A stretch of DNA of 64,000 bases from Halorubrum rutilum (GTDB taxonomy: Archaea; Halobacteriota; Halobacteria; Halobacteriales; Haloferacaceae). Where the stretch lies: positions 434,001 through 498,000 of the forward strand of contig NZ_JANHDN010000002.1 in NCBI RefSeq assembly GCF_024494565.1, read 5' to 3'. The notes under the pieces were generated by a model, which did no database searches, was not told the DNA's origin, and saw nothing but the letters and a program-made list of their open reading frames with translations. The translations under genes and the position numbers were made by a program. Shown here one piece after another: positions 7,772 to 15,912 of this stretch (its first letter is position 1; each line of letters begins with the position of its first letter).

Positions 7772-8899
7772 ATGACAGACGACCGGGTTCCGGTCACCGT
7801 CCTCAGCGGCTACCTCGGCGCCGGGAAGACGACGCTCGTCAACCACCTGCTCTCGAACCCCGGCGACCGGCGGATCGCCGTCATCCTGAACGACATGGGC
7901 GAGGTGAACGTCGACGCCGAGAAGATCGCCCGCGAGAACGACGAGGAGGGGGTCGTCGACCTCTCGAACGGCTGTATCTGCTGTCGGCTTCAGGACGACC
8001 TGCTCTCCGAGGCCGCCGCGCTCGCCGACTCGCGGGAGTTCGACTACCTCCTCGTCGAGTCGTCGGGCATCTCGGAGCCGGTGCCGATCGCCCGGGCGTT
8101 CACGGAAGGGACCGAGGACAGCGACGTCGACCCGCGGGAGCGGTTCCGGTTGGACACGATGGTCACCGTCCTCGACGCCTACGGCTTCTGGAAGGAGTTC
8201 GACGCGGGCGAGAGCCTCCCCGGCGGGGCGGAGCCGGAGACGGACCGCCCGCTCGCGGACGTGCTCGTCGAGGGGATCGAGTTCTGCGACGTGCTCCTCG
8301 TGAACAAGACCGACATGGTGCCCGACGACGTGCTCGACCGGATCGAGGCGGTCGCCGAGCGACTGGGACCGAGGGCGAAGCGGATCCGGACCACCTACTC
8401 CGCGGTCGACCCCGGCGAGGTGCTCGACACCGGGCGGTTCGACTTCGAGGCGGCGAAGGGGTCGGCGGGGTGGAAGCGCGCCATCGCCGACGAGGAGGGC
8501 GAGGGCCACGACCACGACGGCGGAGAGGGAGGCCACGACCACGCGCACCCCGAGGGCGCGGCTGCCGCGCACGGGGTCGGCTCGTTCGTCTACCGGTCGA
8601 GCGACCCCCTCGATCCGGGCGCGTTCGGCGAGTGGCTCGACGACTGGGACGGGTCGATCGTCCGGGCGAAGGGCGTGGTCCGGGTGGCGGGCACCGACGA
8701 CGTGATCGGCGTGAGCCAGGCCGGCCCGTCGGTCCAGGCCGGGCCGATCGGCGAGTGGGGGCCGGACGACGACCGCCGGACGCGGCTCGTGTTCATCGGC
8801 GAGGACCTCGACGAGACACGGATTCGCGAGGAGCTGGCCGGACTCGCCGCGGAGGGCGGCGAGCCGACGGCGGACCCGGACGCGGTGTTCCCGATCTAG
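7772..8899 (+). CDS. CobW/COG0523-family GTP-dependent metal chaperone
   Basis: A 375-residue G3E GTPase, probably delivering zinc or another divalent metal to client proteins in the cytosol. Walker A at residues 13-21 (G-Y-L-G-A-G-K-T-T), switch E-S-S-G-I-S-E-P at about 96-103, the family's metal-binding C-I-C-C at about 69-72 and N-K-T-D near 178 are all present. Between the GTPase and the CobW C-terminal domain is a His/Asp/Gly-rich metal-loading linker at about 246-269. The ATG at 7772 is chosen because Walker A starts 13 residues later; the upstream in-frame ATG at 7715 is less likely. Its stop codon overlaps that of a small CxxC protein on the other strand. Confidence 0.9.
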   Translation: MTDDRVPVTVLSGYLGAGKTTLVNHLLSNPGDRRIAVILNDMGEVNVDAEKIARENDEEGVVDLSNGCICCRLQDDLLSEAAALADSREFDYLLVESSGISEPVPIARAFTEGTEDSDVDPRERFRLDTMVTVLDAYGFWKEFDAGESLPGGAEPETDRPLADVLVEGIEFCDVLLVNKTDMVPDDVLDRIEAVAERLGPRAKRIRTTYSAVDPGEVLDTGRFDFEAAKGSAGWKRAIADEEGEGHDHDGGEGGHDHAHPEGAAAAHGVGSFVYRSSDPLDPGAFGEWLDDWDGSIVRAKGVVRVAGTDDVIGVSQAGPSVQAGPIGEWGPDDDRRTRLVFIGEDLDETRIREELAGLAAEGGEPTADPDAVFPI

Positions 8900-9048
8900 A
8901 TCCCCAGTTCGCTCCGGAGGTCGTCCCACTCCTCGTGGAAGCCGTGGGTCGACTCCGTCTCCGCGCCGACCGCCGACTGGTACGTCTCGTCGTACTTCAG
9001 CAGCTCCCCCCACCCGTCGTGGAAGGCCCAGTTACAGTACTGACACAT
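8896..9048 (-). CDS. Small CxxC protein, tail-to-tail with the CobW gene
   Basis: A 50-residue reading frame starting M-C-Q-Y-C-N-W-A-F-H-D-G-W and ending W-D-D-L-R-S-E-L-G-I. Cys2 and Cys5 form a CxxC; His10, His35 and His38 are other possible ligands. The composition is acidic, as expected for a haloarchaeal protein, and the codons have G/C in third positions like real neighbours. An alternative ATG at 9075 would add nine residues, but a TATA-like GGTATGCC about 25 nt upstream favours 9048. Stops overlap with the CobW gene by two bases. The family is unknown; its position beside a metal chaperone makes a zinc-binding role plausible but unproven. Confidence 0.6.
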   Translation of the reverse strand: MCQYCNWAFHDGWGELLKYDETYQSAVGAETESTHGFHEEWDDLRSELGI

Positions 9049-9196
9049 GACCGGGACCACGCGCCGGAGTGGCATACCCGTTTCGGCGCGGCGGCCCCGG
9101 AGGCCGCCTCAGGGGGTTCGTCCCGTCGACACCCTCAACCGTGCCGGGCGGTTACAGGGGACAGACACGGGGCGACCCGCGTCGACGGAGCGACCA

Positions 9197-9364
9197 ATGC
9201 CAACCTACAGACGCGGCGGACACGTTCGCGGCGACGACGAGGGCGTGGAGCGGGAGTGCGACCTGTGCGACTGGTACTGCGTGGCCGACTCGTACCCGGC
9301 GCTCGTCCGCGAGTACCAGGCGCACCTCCGGAGCGACCACCCGAAGGCGTGGCTCCGGGCGTGA
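9197..9364 (+). CDS. Small C2H2-type zinc-finger-like protein
   Basis: A 55-residue protein starting M-P-T-Y-R-R-G-G-H-V. It contains E-C-D-L-C-D-W-Y-C (CxxC at about 21-24) followed by H-L-R-S-D-H near the C-terminus (about 43-48), so two Cys and two His are placed like a C2H2 finger. The ATG at 9197 gives an acidic, compact product; upstream extension is Arg/Pro-rich shadow sequence. The gene stands alone between the small CxxC gene and the formaldehyde-type dehydrogenase. Likely a nucleic-acid- or protein-binding mini zinc finger, a group common in haloarchaea. The exact role is unknown. Confidence 0.65.
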   Translation: MPTYRRGGHVRGDDEGVERECDLCDWYCVADSYPALVREYQAHLRSDHPKAWLRA

Positions 9365-9409
9365 GCGCGGGCGGCGAAAAAAGCGGTGTCGATCGGGCGC
9401 GACGCGGTC

Positions 9410-10579
9410 TCAGGGCTCTAACAGGACCTTCGTGACGCCCTCCTCGCGGGCGTCGAACGCCTCGTACATCTCGGGGGCCTCTTCGAGGTCGACCCGGTGC
9501 GAGACGACCCAGCTCGGGTCCGCCCGGCCCTCGATGATCATGTCGCGGAGGTACCGGTTGTACTCCTTGACGTTACACTGGCCGGTGCCGCACTTGAGCC
9601 CCTTCTCGAAGAACTTCCCGAAGTCGATGCCGAGCCGCCCCTGCGCGGCCATGTCGTCGGGCGCGCCGGGATCCTCGGGGACGTAGAGGCCCGGAATGCC
9701 GAGCTCGCCGGTCGGTCGGACCACGCGGATCAGGTTGTTGATCACGACCGCCGGGTTCTCCTTGGCCGGGTCGTAGGAGTAGTCCTCGGTGTCGGTGTCG
9801 ACGTCGTCCGGGTCGGTCGCCTGGTAGCCGACCGCGTCGACGCCCTTGTCGACCATCCCCCCGTGCTCCTCGATGATCTGGTCGACCGGGTCGCCCTCGG
9901 AGAAGTCGATCGCGTGGGCGTCGCAGTGGTCCTCCGCGAGCTCCAGTCGGCTCGGGACCTGGTCGACGACGTAGATCTCGGCCGCGCCCTTGATCTTCGC
10001 GCTGTAGGCGGCCATCAGGCCGACCGGACCGGCGCCGAAGATGGCGACCGACTCGCCGGGCTGGAGGTTCGCCAGCTCGGTGCCGTGCCACCCCGTCGGG
10101 AAGATGTCCGCGAGCAGCGAGAACGCGTCCTCGTGTTCGCGCCCCTCCGGCAGCTTCAGCGCGTTGTGATCGGCGTACGGGACGCGCAGCTTCTCGGCCT
10201 GTCCGCCCGGGTACGGCCCCATGGCGACGTAGCCGTACGCGCCGCCCGCGAAGCCGGGGTTGACGTTGGTACAGAAGCCGGTGTACCCCTCCTCGCAGTT
10301 CTGACAGAAACCGCAGGAGACGTTGAACGGCATGACGACGCGGTCCCCCTCCTCCAGCGTCGATACCGCCTCGCCGACCTCGCTGACGATCCCCATGTTC
10401 TCGTGGCCGAAGACGATCCCCTCCTCGGCCGCGGTCCGTCCCTCGTACATGTGGAGGTCGGAGCCGCAGATACAGGACGTCGTGATGTCGACGACGACGT
10501 CGTTCGGGTGTTCGATCTCCGGTTCGTCCACGTCCTCGACGGCCACTTCGTACGGGCCTTGATAGACAACTGCTCTCAT
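9410..10579 (-). CDS. Zinc-dependent dehydrogenase, formaldehyde dehydrogenase type
   Basis: A 389-residue MDR alcohol dehydrogenase resembling the glutathione-independent formaldehyde dehydrogenase/dismutase group. Catalytic zinc ligands: Cys38 in C-I-C-G-S-D-L-H and the His-Glu pair in F-G-H-E-N-M-G at about 58-64. Structural zinc cysteines lie in the C-G-F-C-Q-N-C-x7-C cluster at about 89-103. The Rossmann motif G-A-G-P-V-G-L is near 183. The long insertion with Asp/Tyr repeats at about 258-275 and the G-T-G-Q-C-N-V-K motif fit this subgroup. It is divergent from a formate dehydrogenase across a 200-nt AT-rich promoter region, suggesting formaldehyde to formate to CO2. Other aldehyde or alcohol substrates are possible. 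Confidence 0.85.
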   Translation of the reverse strand: MRAVVYQGPYEVAVEDVDEPEIEHPNDVVVDITTSCICGSDLHMYEGRTAAEEGIVFGHENMGIVSEVGEAVSTLEEGDRVVMPFNVSCGFCQNCEEGYTGFCTNVNPGFAGGAYGYVAMGPYPGGQAEKLRVPYADHNALKLPEGREHEDAFSLLADIFPTGWHGTELANLQPGESVAIFGAGPVGLMAAYSAKIKGAAEIYVVDQVPSRLELAEDHCDAHAIDFSEGDPVDQIIEEHGGMVDKGVDAVGYQATDPDDVDTDTEDYSYDPAKENPAVVINNLIRVVRPTGELGIPGLYVPEDPGAPDDMAAQGRLGIDFGKFFEKGLKCGTGQCNVKEYNRYLRDMIIEGRADPSWVVSHRVDLEEAPEMYEAFDAREEGVTKVLLEP

Positions 10580-10590
10580 GATGGTTCCAA

Positions 10591-10607
10591 TTGTAACGTG
10601 TTAACAA
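10591..10607. promoter_or_regulatory. Candidate operator between the divergent dehydrogenase genes
   Basis: TTGTAAC then GTG then TTAACAA forms a near-palindrome 12 nt upstream of the minus-strand start at 10579. It sits in a strongly AT-rich patch (10590-10640) that contrasts with the surrounding 70% GC. It could be a regulator site or part of the minus-strand core promoter; function inferred from position only. Confidence 0.35.
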
Positions 10608-10782
10608 TACATACTAAATGTTTTTCCATTATAATTATGCTTAACAGATCTGGAACGCAAGGCGTTGGCAGTCGCCTCGCCTTCCGTGGAGCCTCGTCGC
10701 TTCCCGGCCGGGTCCACCGACACACTCATAGACCCGGACGATCGATCGTGTGGTATGTGTTCGCACGGGGAGGGTGAGACCG

Positions 10783-12927
10783 ATGTCCAGTGAGCCGGAC
10801 GACGCGACGAAGACGATCTGTCCGTACTGCGGCGTGGGCTGCGGGATCCGCGTGCTCGAAGGCGACGAGCCCGGGGAGATGCGGTTCACGCCGTGGGCCG
10901 ACGCGCCGGTGAACGAGGGGAGCGTCTGCATCAAGGGCGGCGCGGCGACGCAGGTCGTCGACCACGAGGACCGGCTGACCGAGCCGCTGATCAAGGAGGA
11001 CGGCGAGTTCCGCGAGGCGACGTGGGACGAGGCGCTCGGCCGCGTCGTCGACGAGATGGAGGGCATCCGCGAGGACCACGGCCCGGACGGGATGGGATTC
11101 TTCGGCTCCTCGAAGACGTTCAACGAGGAGAACTACCTCATCCAGAAGCTCGCGCGGCGGTACGGGACGAACCAGGTCGACAACTGCACGCGGATGTGTC
11201 ACGCCTCCACCGTCTGGGCGCTGCGCACCAGCCTCGGAATGGGCGCGATGACGAACAGCATGGCCGACTTGGAGGACTCGGCGGACGTGCTGTGGATCCA
11301 GGGCGCGAACCCGGGCGAGCAGCACCCGATCGCCAACAGCCAGTACTTCCGGCAGGCCGTGCTGGAGGGCGCGACCGTCATCCAGGTCGACCCGCACGCG
11401 AACAAGACCACCCGGTCGTTCGAGATCGACGACACCGACCGGCACATGCACCTCCAGCTGAAGCCCGGCACCGACATCCCCCTGTTGAACGTCGTCCTGA
11501 AGACGATCCTGGAGCGCCACGAGGAAGAGCCCGACGCGGGCTGGATCGACGAGTCGTTCGTCGAGGAGCGCACCAAGGGGTTCGACCACCTGACGGAGAC
11601 GCTCGCGGACTTCGACAAGGAGGCCGCCGCCGAGGAGTGCGGCGTCCCGCTCGAAGACATCGAGCTCGCCGCCGAGAAGTACGCGATGGCGAACGACGCC
11701 GCCATCTTCACCGGGATGGGGATGAGCCAGCACACCTGCGGCGTCGACAACGTCCAGAACGAGATCAACCTCGCGCTGATCACGGGGAACCTCGGCCGAC
11801 CCGGGACCGGCGTCAACCCCCTGCGCGGGCAGAACAACGTCCAGGGCACCTGCGACGTGGGCGCGATGCCGAACGTCCTCCCGGGGTACCAGCTCGTCGA
11901 CGACGACGAGGCGCGCGAGTCCGTCGAGGACGTGTGGGGCTTCGAGATCCCCGACGAGCCCGGGCTGACGAACGTCGAGATCTCCCACGCGATCGGCGAC
12001 ACCGTCCACGGGCTCTACGTCATGGGCGAGAACCCGATCATGAGCGAGCCCGACGGCAACGAGACGGAGCGCCGGTTCCGCGAGGAGCTCGACTTCATGG
12101 TGGTCCAGGACATCTTCATGACCGAGACCGCCGAGCTCGCGGACGTGGTCCTCCCGGCGACGACGTGGGCCGAGCGCGACGGCACCGTCACCAACACCGA
12201 CCGCCGCGTCCAGCGCATGCGCGGGGTCCACAAGGTCCACGAGAACACGCGTCACGACCTCGACATCCTCTGTGAGGTCGGGACGCGGCTGTTCGACGGC
12301 GACGAGTTCGACTTCGACGGGCCCGAGGACGTGTTCGAGGAGCTGCGCGAGGTGTGCCCGATCATGCACGGGATGACCTACGACGCGCTCGGCGAGACGG
12401 GGATCCACTGGCCCTGCTACGAGGAGGGCGACGAGGGCGACTCGTTCCTCTACGAGGACGAGTTCGAGACCGAGGACGGCCTCGGCCGCATCGAGGGGGT
12501 CGTCCACCAGGAGCCGAAGGAGGTCCCCGACGAGGAGTACCCGCTCGTGTTGACCACCGCGCGGCTCGAAGAGCACTACAACACCGGGACGATGAGCCGC
12601 CGGTCGCCCACGCTCTCGAACCAGCACCCGGAGAACTTCGTCGACGTCCACCCGAACGACGCCGAGCGGTACGGGATCGAGGACGGCGACCACGTCGTCC
12701 TGAAGTCGCGCCGCGGCGAGATCACCGTCCGCGCCGACGTCACCGAGGACATCAAGGAGGGCGTCGTCTGGACCACGCCGCACTTCGCGGCCGCCTCCGC
12801 GAACCGCCTCACCAACGACGTGCTCGACGAGCGCTCGAAGATCCCCGAGTACAAGGCCGCGTCCGCCGAGATCGAGGTCGACATCGAGCCCGCGAGCGGC
12901 GACGCGCCGGCGTCCGCCGACGACTGA
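10783..12927 (+). CDS. fdhF: Formate dehydrogenase catalytic (alpha) subunit
   Basis: A 714-residue molybdopterin oxidoreductase oxidising formate to CO2. The N-terminal [4Fe-4S] site is C13-P-Y-C16-G-V-G-C20 with a fourth Cys at about 48. The catalytic residue is Cys139 in C-T-R-M-C-H, a position very close to E. coli FdhF Sec140, so this is the cysteine form. Later motifs include N-P-L-R-G-Q-N-N-V-Q-G at about 345 and the C-terminal molydopterin-binding M-S-R-R-S-P. The ATG at 10783 is preferred to a GTG at 10750. No beta or gamma electron-transfer subunit is adjacent, so a soluble NAD- or ferredoxin-linked partner must be elsewhere. The divergent formaldehyde-type dehydrogenase supports a C1 oxidation role. 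Confidence 0.92.
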   Translation: MSSEPDDATKTICPYCGVGCGIRVLEGDEPGEMRFTPWADAPVNEGSVCIKGGAATQVVDHEDRLTEPLIKEDGEFREATWDEALGRVVDEMEGIREDHGPDGMGFFGSSKTFNEENYLIQKLARRYGTNQVDNCTRMCHASTVWALRTSLGMGAMTNSMADLEDSADVLWIQGANPGEQHPIANSQYFRQAVLEGATVIQVDPHANKTTRSFEIDDTDRHMHLQLKPGTDIPLLNVVLKTILERHEEEPDAGWIDESFVEERTKGFDHLTETLADFDKEAAAEECGVPLEDIELAAEKYAMANDAAIFTGMGMSQHTCGVDNVQNEINLALITGNLGRPGTGVNPLRGQNNVQGTCDVGAMPNVLPGYQLVDDDEARESVEDVWGFEIPDEPGLTNVEISHAIGDTVHGLYVMGENPIMSEPDGNETERRFREELDFMVVQDIFMTETAELADVVLPATTWAERDGTVTNTDRRVQRMRGVHKVHENTRHDLDILCEVGTRLFDGDEFDFDGPEDVFEELREVCPIMHGMTYDALGETGIHWPCYEEGDEGDSFLYEDEFETEDGLGRIEGVVHQEPKEVPDEEYPLVLTTARLEEHYNTGTMSRRSPTLSNQHPENFVDVHPNDAERYGIEDGDHVVLKSRRGEITVRADVTEDIKEGVVWTTPHFAAASANRLTNDVLDERSKIPEYKAASAEIEVDIEPASGDAPASADD

Positions 12928-13020
12928 GCGGCGCGAACCGTCTCGCGCGGGCGGAAGCGCGGCCGCCTTCGCCGCCGTCGCATCCGAAACCACTATCCCC
13001 GATCCGGCGAATTCCACGGT

Positions 13021-13338
13021 ATGGACTGGCCACACGACCCCGACGGCGAGCAGGGGAGCGAGGGCATGCGGCAGTACGGCCACGCCGTGCTCGCGAAGAA
13101 GATCGACGAGGCGGAGGACTTCCCGCTGACGGCCGCGGAGTACGTCGAGCAGTACGGCGACCACCCGATCCGGATCGACTACGAGACGGTCGTCTCGGTC
13201 GAGGAGATCTTCGAGGGCGTCGAGAAGGAGGAGTTCGCCGACTTCGTCGAGTTCCACCAGGAGCTCGGCCGCGCGATGCGCGAGAACGGCTACTGGTTCT
13301 ACGAGGGCGCCGAGCAGTTCGTCGACGGCAGCGCCTGA
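13021..13338 (+). CDS. Conserved haloarchaeal protein (DUF5785-like)
   Basis: A 105-residue acidic protein opening M-D-W-P-H-D-P-D-G-E with a G-M-R-Q-Y-G-H-A-V-L-A-K-K-I block at about 15-28 and an aromatic-rich C-terminal helix region (N-G-Y-W-F-Y-E-G). From memory this matches the haloarchaeal DUF5785 family, of unknown function. No Cys, signal peptide or membrane helix is visible. It follows the formate dehydrogenase by about 90 nt on the same strand, so cotranscription is possible. A T-rich stretch after the stop (about 13346-13375) may end the transcript. Confidence 0.75.
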   Translation: MDWPHDPDGEQGSEGMRQYGHAVLAKKIDEAEDFPLTAAEYVEQYGDHPIRIDYETVVSVEEIFEGVEKEEFADFVEFHQELGRAMRENGYWFYEGAEQFVDGSA

Positions 13339-13390
13339 CTACGGATCTTTTGATTCCGGTGTTGCTCTTTTAAACGGGGTTCCTGCTCAT

Positions 13391-13738
13391 CTATAAGCCG
13401 GTGACTGTGACCCGGCGACGAACGCTTCCAAAGCCCCAGTCGCGAGGCCGCCGTACGCTCGCTGCGCTCCTCACTCGGTCGCTCACTCCGTTCGCTCTCT
13501 CGTCGCGGTGCTTGCGTCGCCTACGGCGGCCTCGCGACTGCCCCTTTAAGTCCCACCCGACCGCACAGCACCTCACGCCTCCCCAGCCTCGCGGTTCGTT
13601 CGGGCCTCCCTGCGGTCGCCCTCACTCACCGCGTCCCTCGCGCGTGCTCCTCGCGGCCGCCGAGGACGGCCGCTCGCAGGCGCGCGCCACCGCGGTCTTT
13701 TCGTCTCTCCCGACCGCCGCTCGACTCTTTTAAGAACT
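13391..13738 (+). repeat. Dispersed structured element, copy A
   Basis: Fills most of the 420-nt gap 13339-13758. A TATA-like CTATAAG (13391-13397) precedes the conserved block CCAAAGCCCCAG (from 13428). Then come stem arm 1 (13437-13455) and its perfect 19-nt complement (13522-13540) around a 66-nt spacer. After that are the conserved CCCCTTTAAGTCCC and CACCTCACGCCTCCCCAG blocks, a second hairpin (13653-13673, 7-bp stem) and the end block GCGCGCCACCGC. Related to the copies near 32.4, 41.1 and 53.0 kb. Six-frame ORFs here (KPQSRG..., PPQPRG-type peptides) are by-products. Confidence 0.85.
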
Positions 13739-13758
13739 CGCGGGGCGACCGAGCCACC

Positions 13759-14817
13759 ATGGATCACGAGCGGATCGCCGTCCTCGCCCACGAGAAGTTC
13801 CCCGACCGCGCGAAGACCGCGCTCGGCGTGCTACGCTACGGCGACCAGGACGTCTTGGCCGTCCTCGACCGCGACCGCGCCGGCGACCGGGTGCGCGACC
13901 ACGTCCCGGACGTCTCGGACGCGCCGATAGTCGCGTCGTTCGCGGACGCGCACGCGGCCGCCGACGGCGACCTCGACGCCCTCTATATCGGAATCGCGCC
14001 GATCGGCGGCGGCTTCGACGAGTCGTGGCGGGAGGACGTCGAGGCCGCGATCGAGGCCGGCTGCGACGTGGTGAGCGGCCTCCACTACTTCCTGAACGAG
14101 GACGAGGAACTCGCCGGACTGGCCGCCGAGCACGGCGTCGACCTCGTCGACGTGCGCGAGCCCGACGACGACCTGACGGTGGCGACGGGCGCCTCCGGCG
14201 ACGTCGACGCCGACGTGGTGTGTACGGTCGGCACCGACTGCTCCGTCGGGAAGATGACGGCGTCGCTGGAGATCGTCGCCGCCGCCCGCGAGCGGGGGAT
14301 CGACGCGGCGTTCGTCCCGACCGGCCAGACCGGGATCATGATCGCCGGGTGGGGGAATCCGATCGACCGCGTCGTCTCCGACTTCGCGGCCGGCGCGGTC
14401 GAGGACATGCTCGTCGAGGTCGGCGACGACCGCGAGCTCCTCGTCGTCGAGGGACAGGGGAGCATCGTCCACCCGGCGTACTCGGCGGTCACCTGCGGCA
14501 TCCTCCACGGGTCGATGGCGGACGGCCTCGTCCTCTGTCACGCCGCGGGCCGCGAGGCCGTCCACGGCTACGAGTCGTTCGACCTCCCGCCGCTCGCCGA
14601 CTACGTCGACCTCTACGAGGACCTGGCCGCGCCCGTCCGCGAGGCGAGCGTCGTCGCCGGCGCGCTCAACACGAAGGACGTCGCCGACGACGGCGCGGCC
14701 GCCGACGCGGTCGCCGAGTTCGCGGCGGAGACGGGCGTGCCCGCCGCCGACCCCGTCAGGGACGGCGCCGACGCGATCGTCGACGGGATCGTCGACGCGG
14801 GGCTCGGTGAGCGATGA
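13759..14817 (+). CDS. DUF1611 protein, DgcN-type (D-glutamate N-acetyltransferase family)
   Basis: A 352-residue DUF1611 protein. An N-terminal NAD-fold-like half (about 1-140) is followed by a P-loop-like domain with V-G-T-D-C-S-V-G-K-M-T-A at about 155-166, T-G-Q-T-G-I-M at about 193-199 and a G-Q-G-S-I-x-H-P block near 232-239, all characteristic of the family. A characterised member, DgcN of marine bacteria, N-acetylates D-glutamate, and its gene partner DgcA is an enolase-superfamily racemase. The same two-gene arrangement occurs here with a 4-nt ATGA overlap, so a D-amino-acid role is a good inference, though older annotations only link the pair to dipeptide epimerisation. Confidence 0.85.
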   Translation: MDHERIAVLAHEKFPDRAKTALGVLRYGDQDVLAVLDRDRAGDRVRDHVPDVSDAPIVASFADAHAAADGDLDALYIGIAPIGGGFDESWREDVEAAIEAGCDVVSGLHYFLNEDEELAGLAAEHGVDLVDVREPDDDLTVATGASGDVDADVVCTVGTDCSVGKMTASLEIVAAARERGIDAAFVPTGQTGIMIAGWGNPIDRVVSDFAAGAVEDMLVEVGDDRELLVVEGQGSIVHPAYSAVTCGILHGSMADGLVLCHAAGREAVHGYESFDLPPLADYVDLYEDLAAPVREASVVAGALNTKDVADDGAAADAVAEFAAETGVPAADPVRDGADAIVDGIVDAGLGER

Positions 14818-15860
14818 CCCTCGACACCGAGTTCGAGCGGGTCTCGCTCCCCTTGCAGGACCCGTTCACGATCGCTCGCGGCACGCAGACCGAGGCGGAG
14901 AACGTGATCGTCCGGATCGCGGACGAGGCCGGGATGACCGGCGTCGGCGGCGCCGCGCCCTCGGCCCACTACGGCGAGACCGCGGCCACGGTCGAGGCGG
15001 TGCTCCCGGAGCTCCTCTCGATCGTCGAAGCGGTCGACGACCCGCACGCGATCCGCGAGGTCGAGTCCCGCATGGCGAGCGCGATCGGCGACAACCCGGC
15101 CGCCCGCGCCGCCGTCTCGATCGCCGTTCACGACCTCGCCGCGAAGCGGCTCGGCGTCCCCCTCTACCGCCTCTGGGGCCTCGACCCGTCGACCGCGCCG
15201 GCGACCTCCTACACCGTCGGCCTCGACGAGACGGAGCGCGTCCGGGAGAAGGCCGCGGCCGCGGTCGAGGCGGGCTACCCGATCCTCAAGGTCAAGCTCG
15301 GGACCGACCGGGACCGCGAGCTGATCGACGCGGTGCGGGAGGCCGCGCCCGACGCCCGGCTCCGCGTCGACGCGAACGAGGCGTGGACCCCCCGCGAGGC
15401 CGTCGAGAAGAGCGCGTGGCTCGCCGACCGCGACGTGGAGTTCGTCGAGCAGCCGGTCCCCGCCGGGGACCCCGAGGGCCTCCGGTTCGTCTACGAGCGC
15501 TCGGCGCTCCCGATCGCCGCCGACGAGTCGTGCGTGACGCTCTCCGACGTCCCGGCGATCGCCGACCGCTGCGACATCGCGAACCTGAAGCTGATGAAGA
15601 CCGGCGGGGTGTCGGAGGCGCGGCGGATGATCGCCGCGGCGCGGGCGCACGGCCTGGAGGTGATGTGCGGCTGCATGATCGAGTCGAACGCGTCGATCGC
15701 GGCGGCCGCGGGGCTCGCGCCGCTGCTGGACTACGCCGACCTCGACGGCTCGCTGCTGCTCGCCGAGGACCCGTACGAGGGCATCGACCTCACGGGCGGC
15801 GAGATCCGACTCGACGACCGGGACCGCGCCGGGACCGGCGCGCGCCTCGCGTCGGAGTGA
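14814..15860 (+). CDS. Enolase-superfamily epimerase/racemase, DgcA or dipeptide-epimerase type
   Basis: A 348-residue member of the muconate-lactonising/dipeptide epimerase branch of the enolase superfamily. The barrel carries K-V-K-L-G at about 159-163 (catalytic Lys pair), D-A-N-E-A-W near 186-191, E-Q-P-V near 212-215, A-D-E-S near 237-240, and a second-side Lys in L-K-L-M-K near 262-266, so metal ligands and both acid/base positions are present. The ATG overlaps the stop of the DUF1611 gene, so the pair is one transcript. Given that partner, N-acetyl-D-glutamate racemisation is the favoured role. L-Ala-D/L-Glu dipeptide epimerisation is the alternative and cannot be excluded from sequence. 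Confidence 0.87.
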   Translation: MTLDTEFERVSLPLQDPFTIARGTQTEAENVIVRIADEAGMTGVGGAAPSAHYGETAATVEAVLPELLSIVEAVDDPHAIREVESRMASAIGDNPAARAAVSIAVHDLAAKRLGVPLYRLWGLDPSTAPATSYTVGLDETERVREKAAAAVEAGYPILKVKLGTDRDRELIDAVREAAPDARLRVDANEAWTPREAVEKSAWLADRDVEFVEQPVPAGDPEGLRFVYERSALPIAADESCVTLSDVPAIADRCDIANLKLMKTGGVSEARRMIAAARAHGLEVMCGCMIESNASIAAAAGLAPLLDYADLDGSLLLAEDPYEGIDLTGGEIRLDDRDRAGTGARLASE

Positions 15861-15912
15861 GCCGGCTCGGGGGCGAGGGCGAGCGGGGGACTACGGGGGC
15901 TAGCGAACGATA

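Noticed and set aside
10590..10640. AT-rich island as horizontally acquired DNA
   Set aside because: Limited to the promoter region between two divergent genes; flanking codon use is normal, so it is better explained as promoter sequence.
13401..13733. Small ORF in repeat copy A ending in PQPRG-type sequence
   Set aside because: The same peptide pattern occurs in copies B-D because it follows the conserved DNA blocks; the composition is Arg/Ser/Pro-rich. It is a by-product of the element, not a gene.
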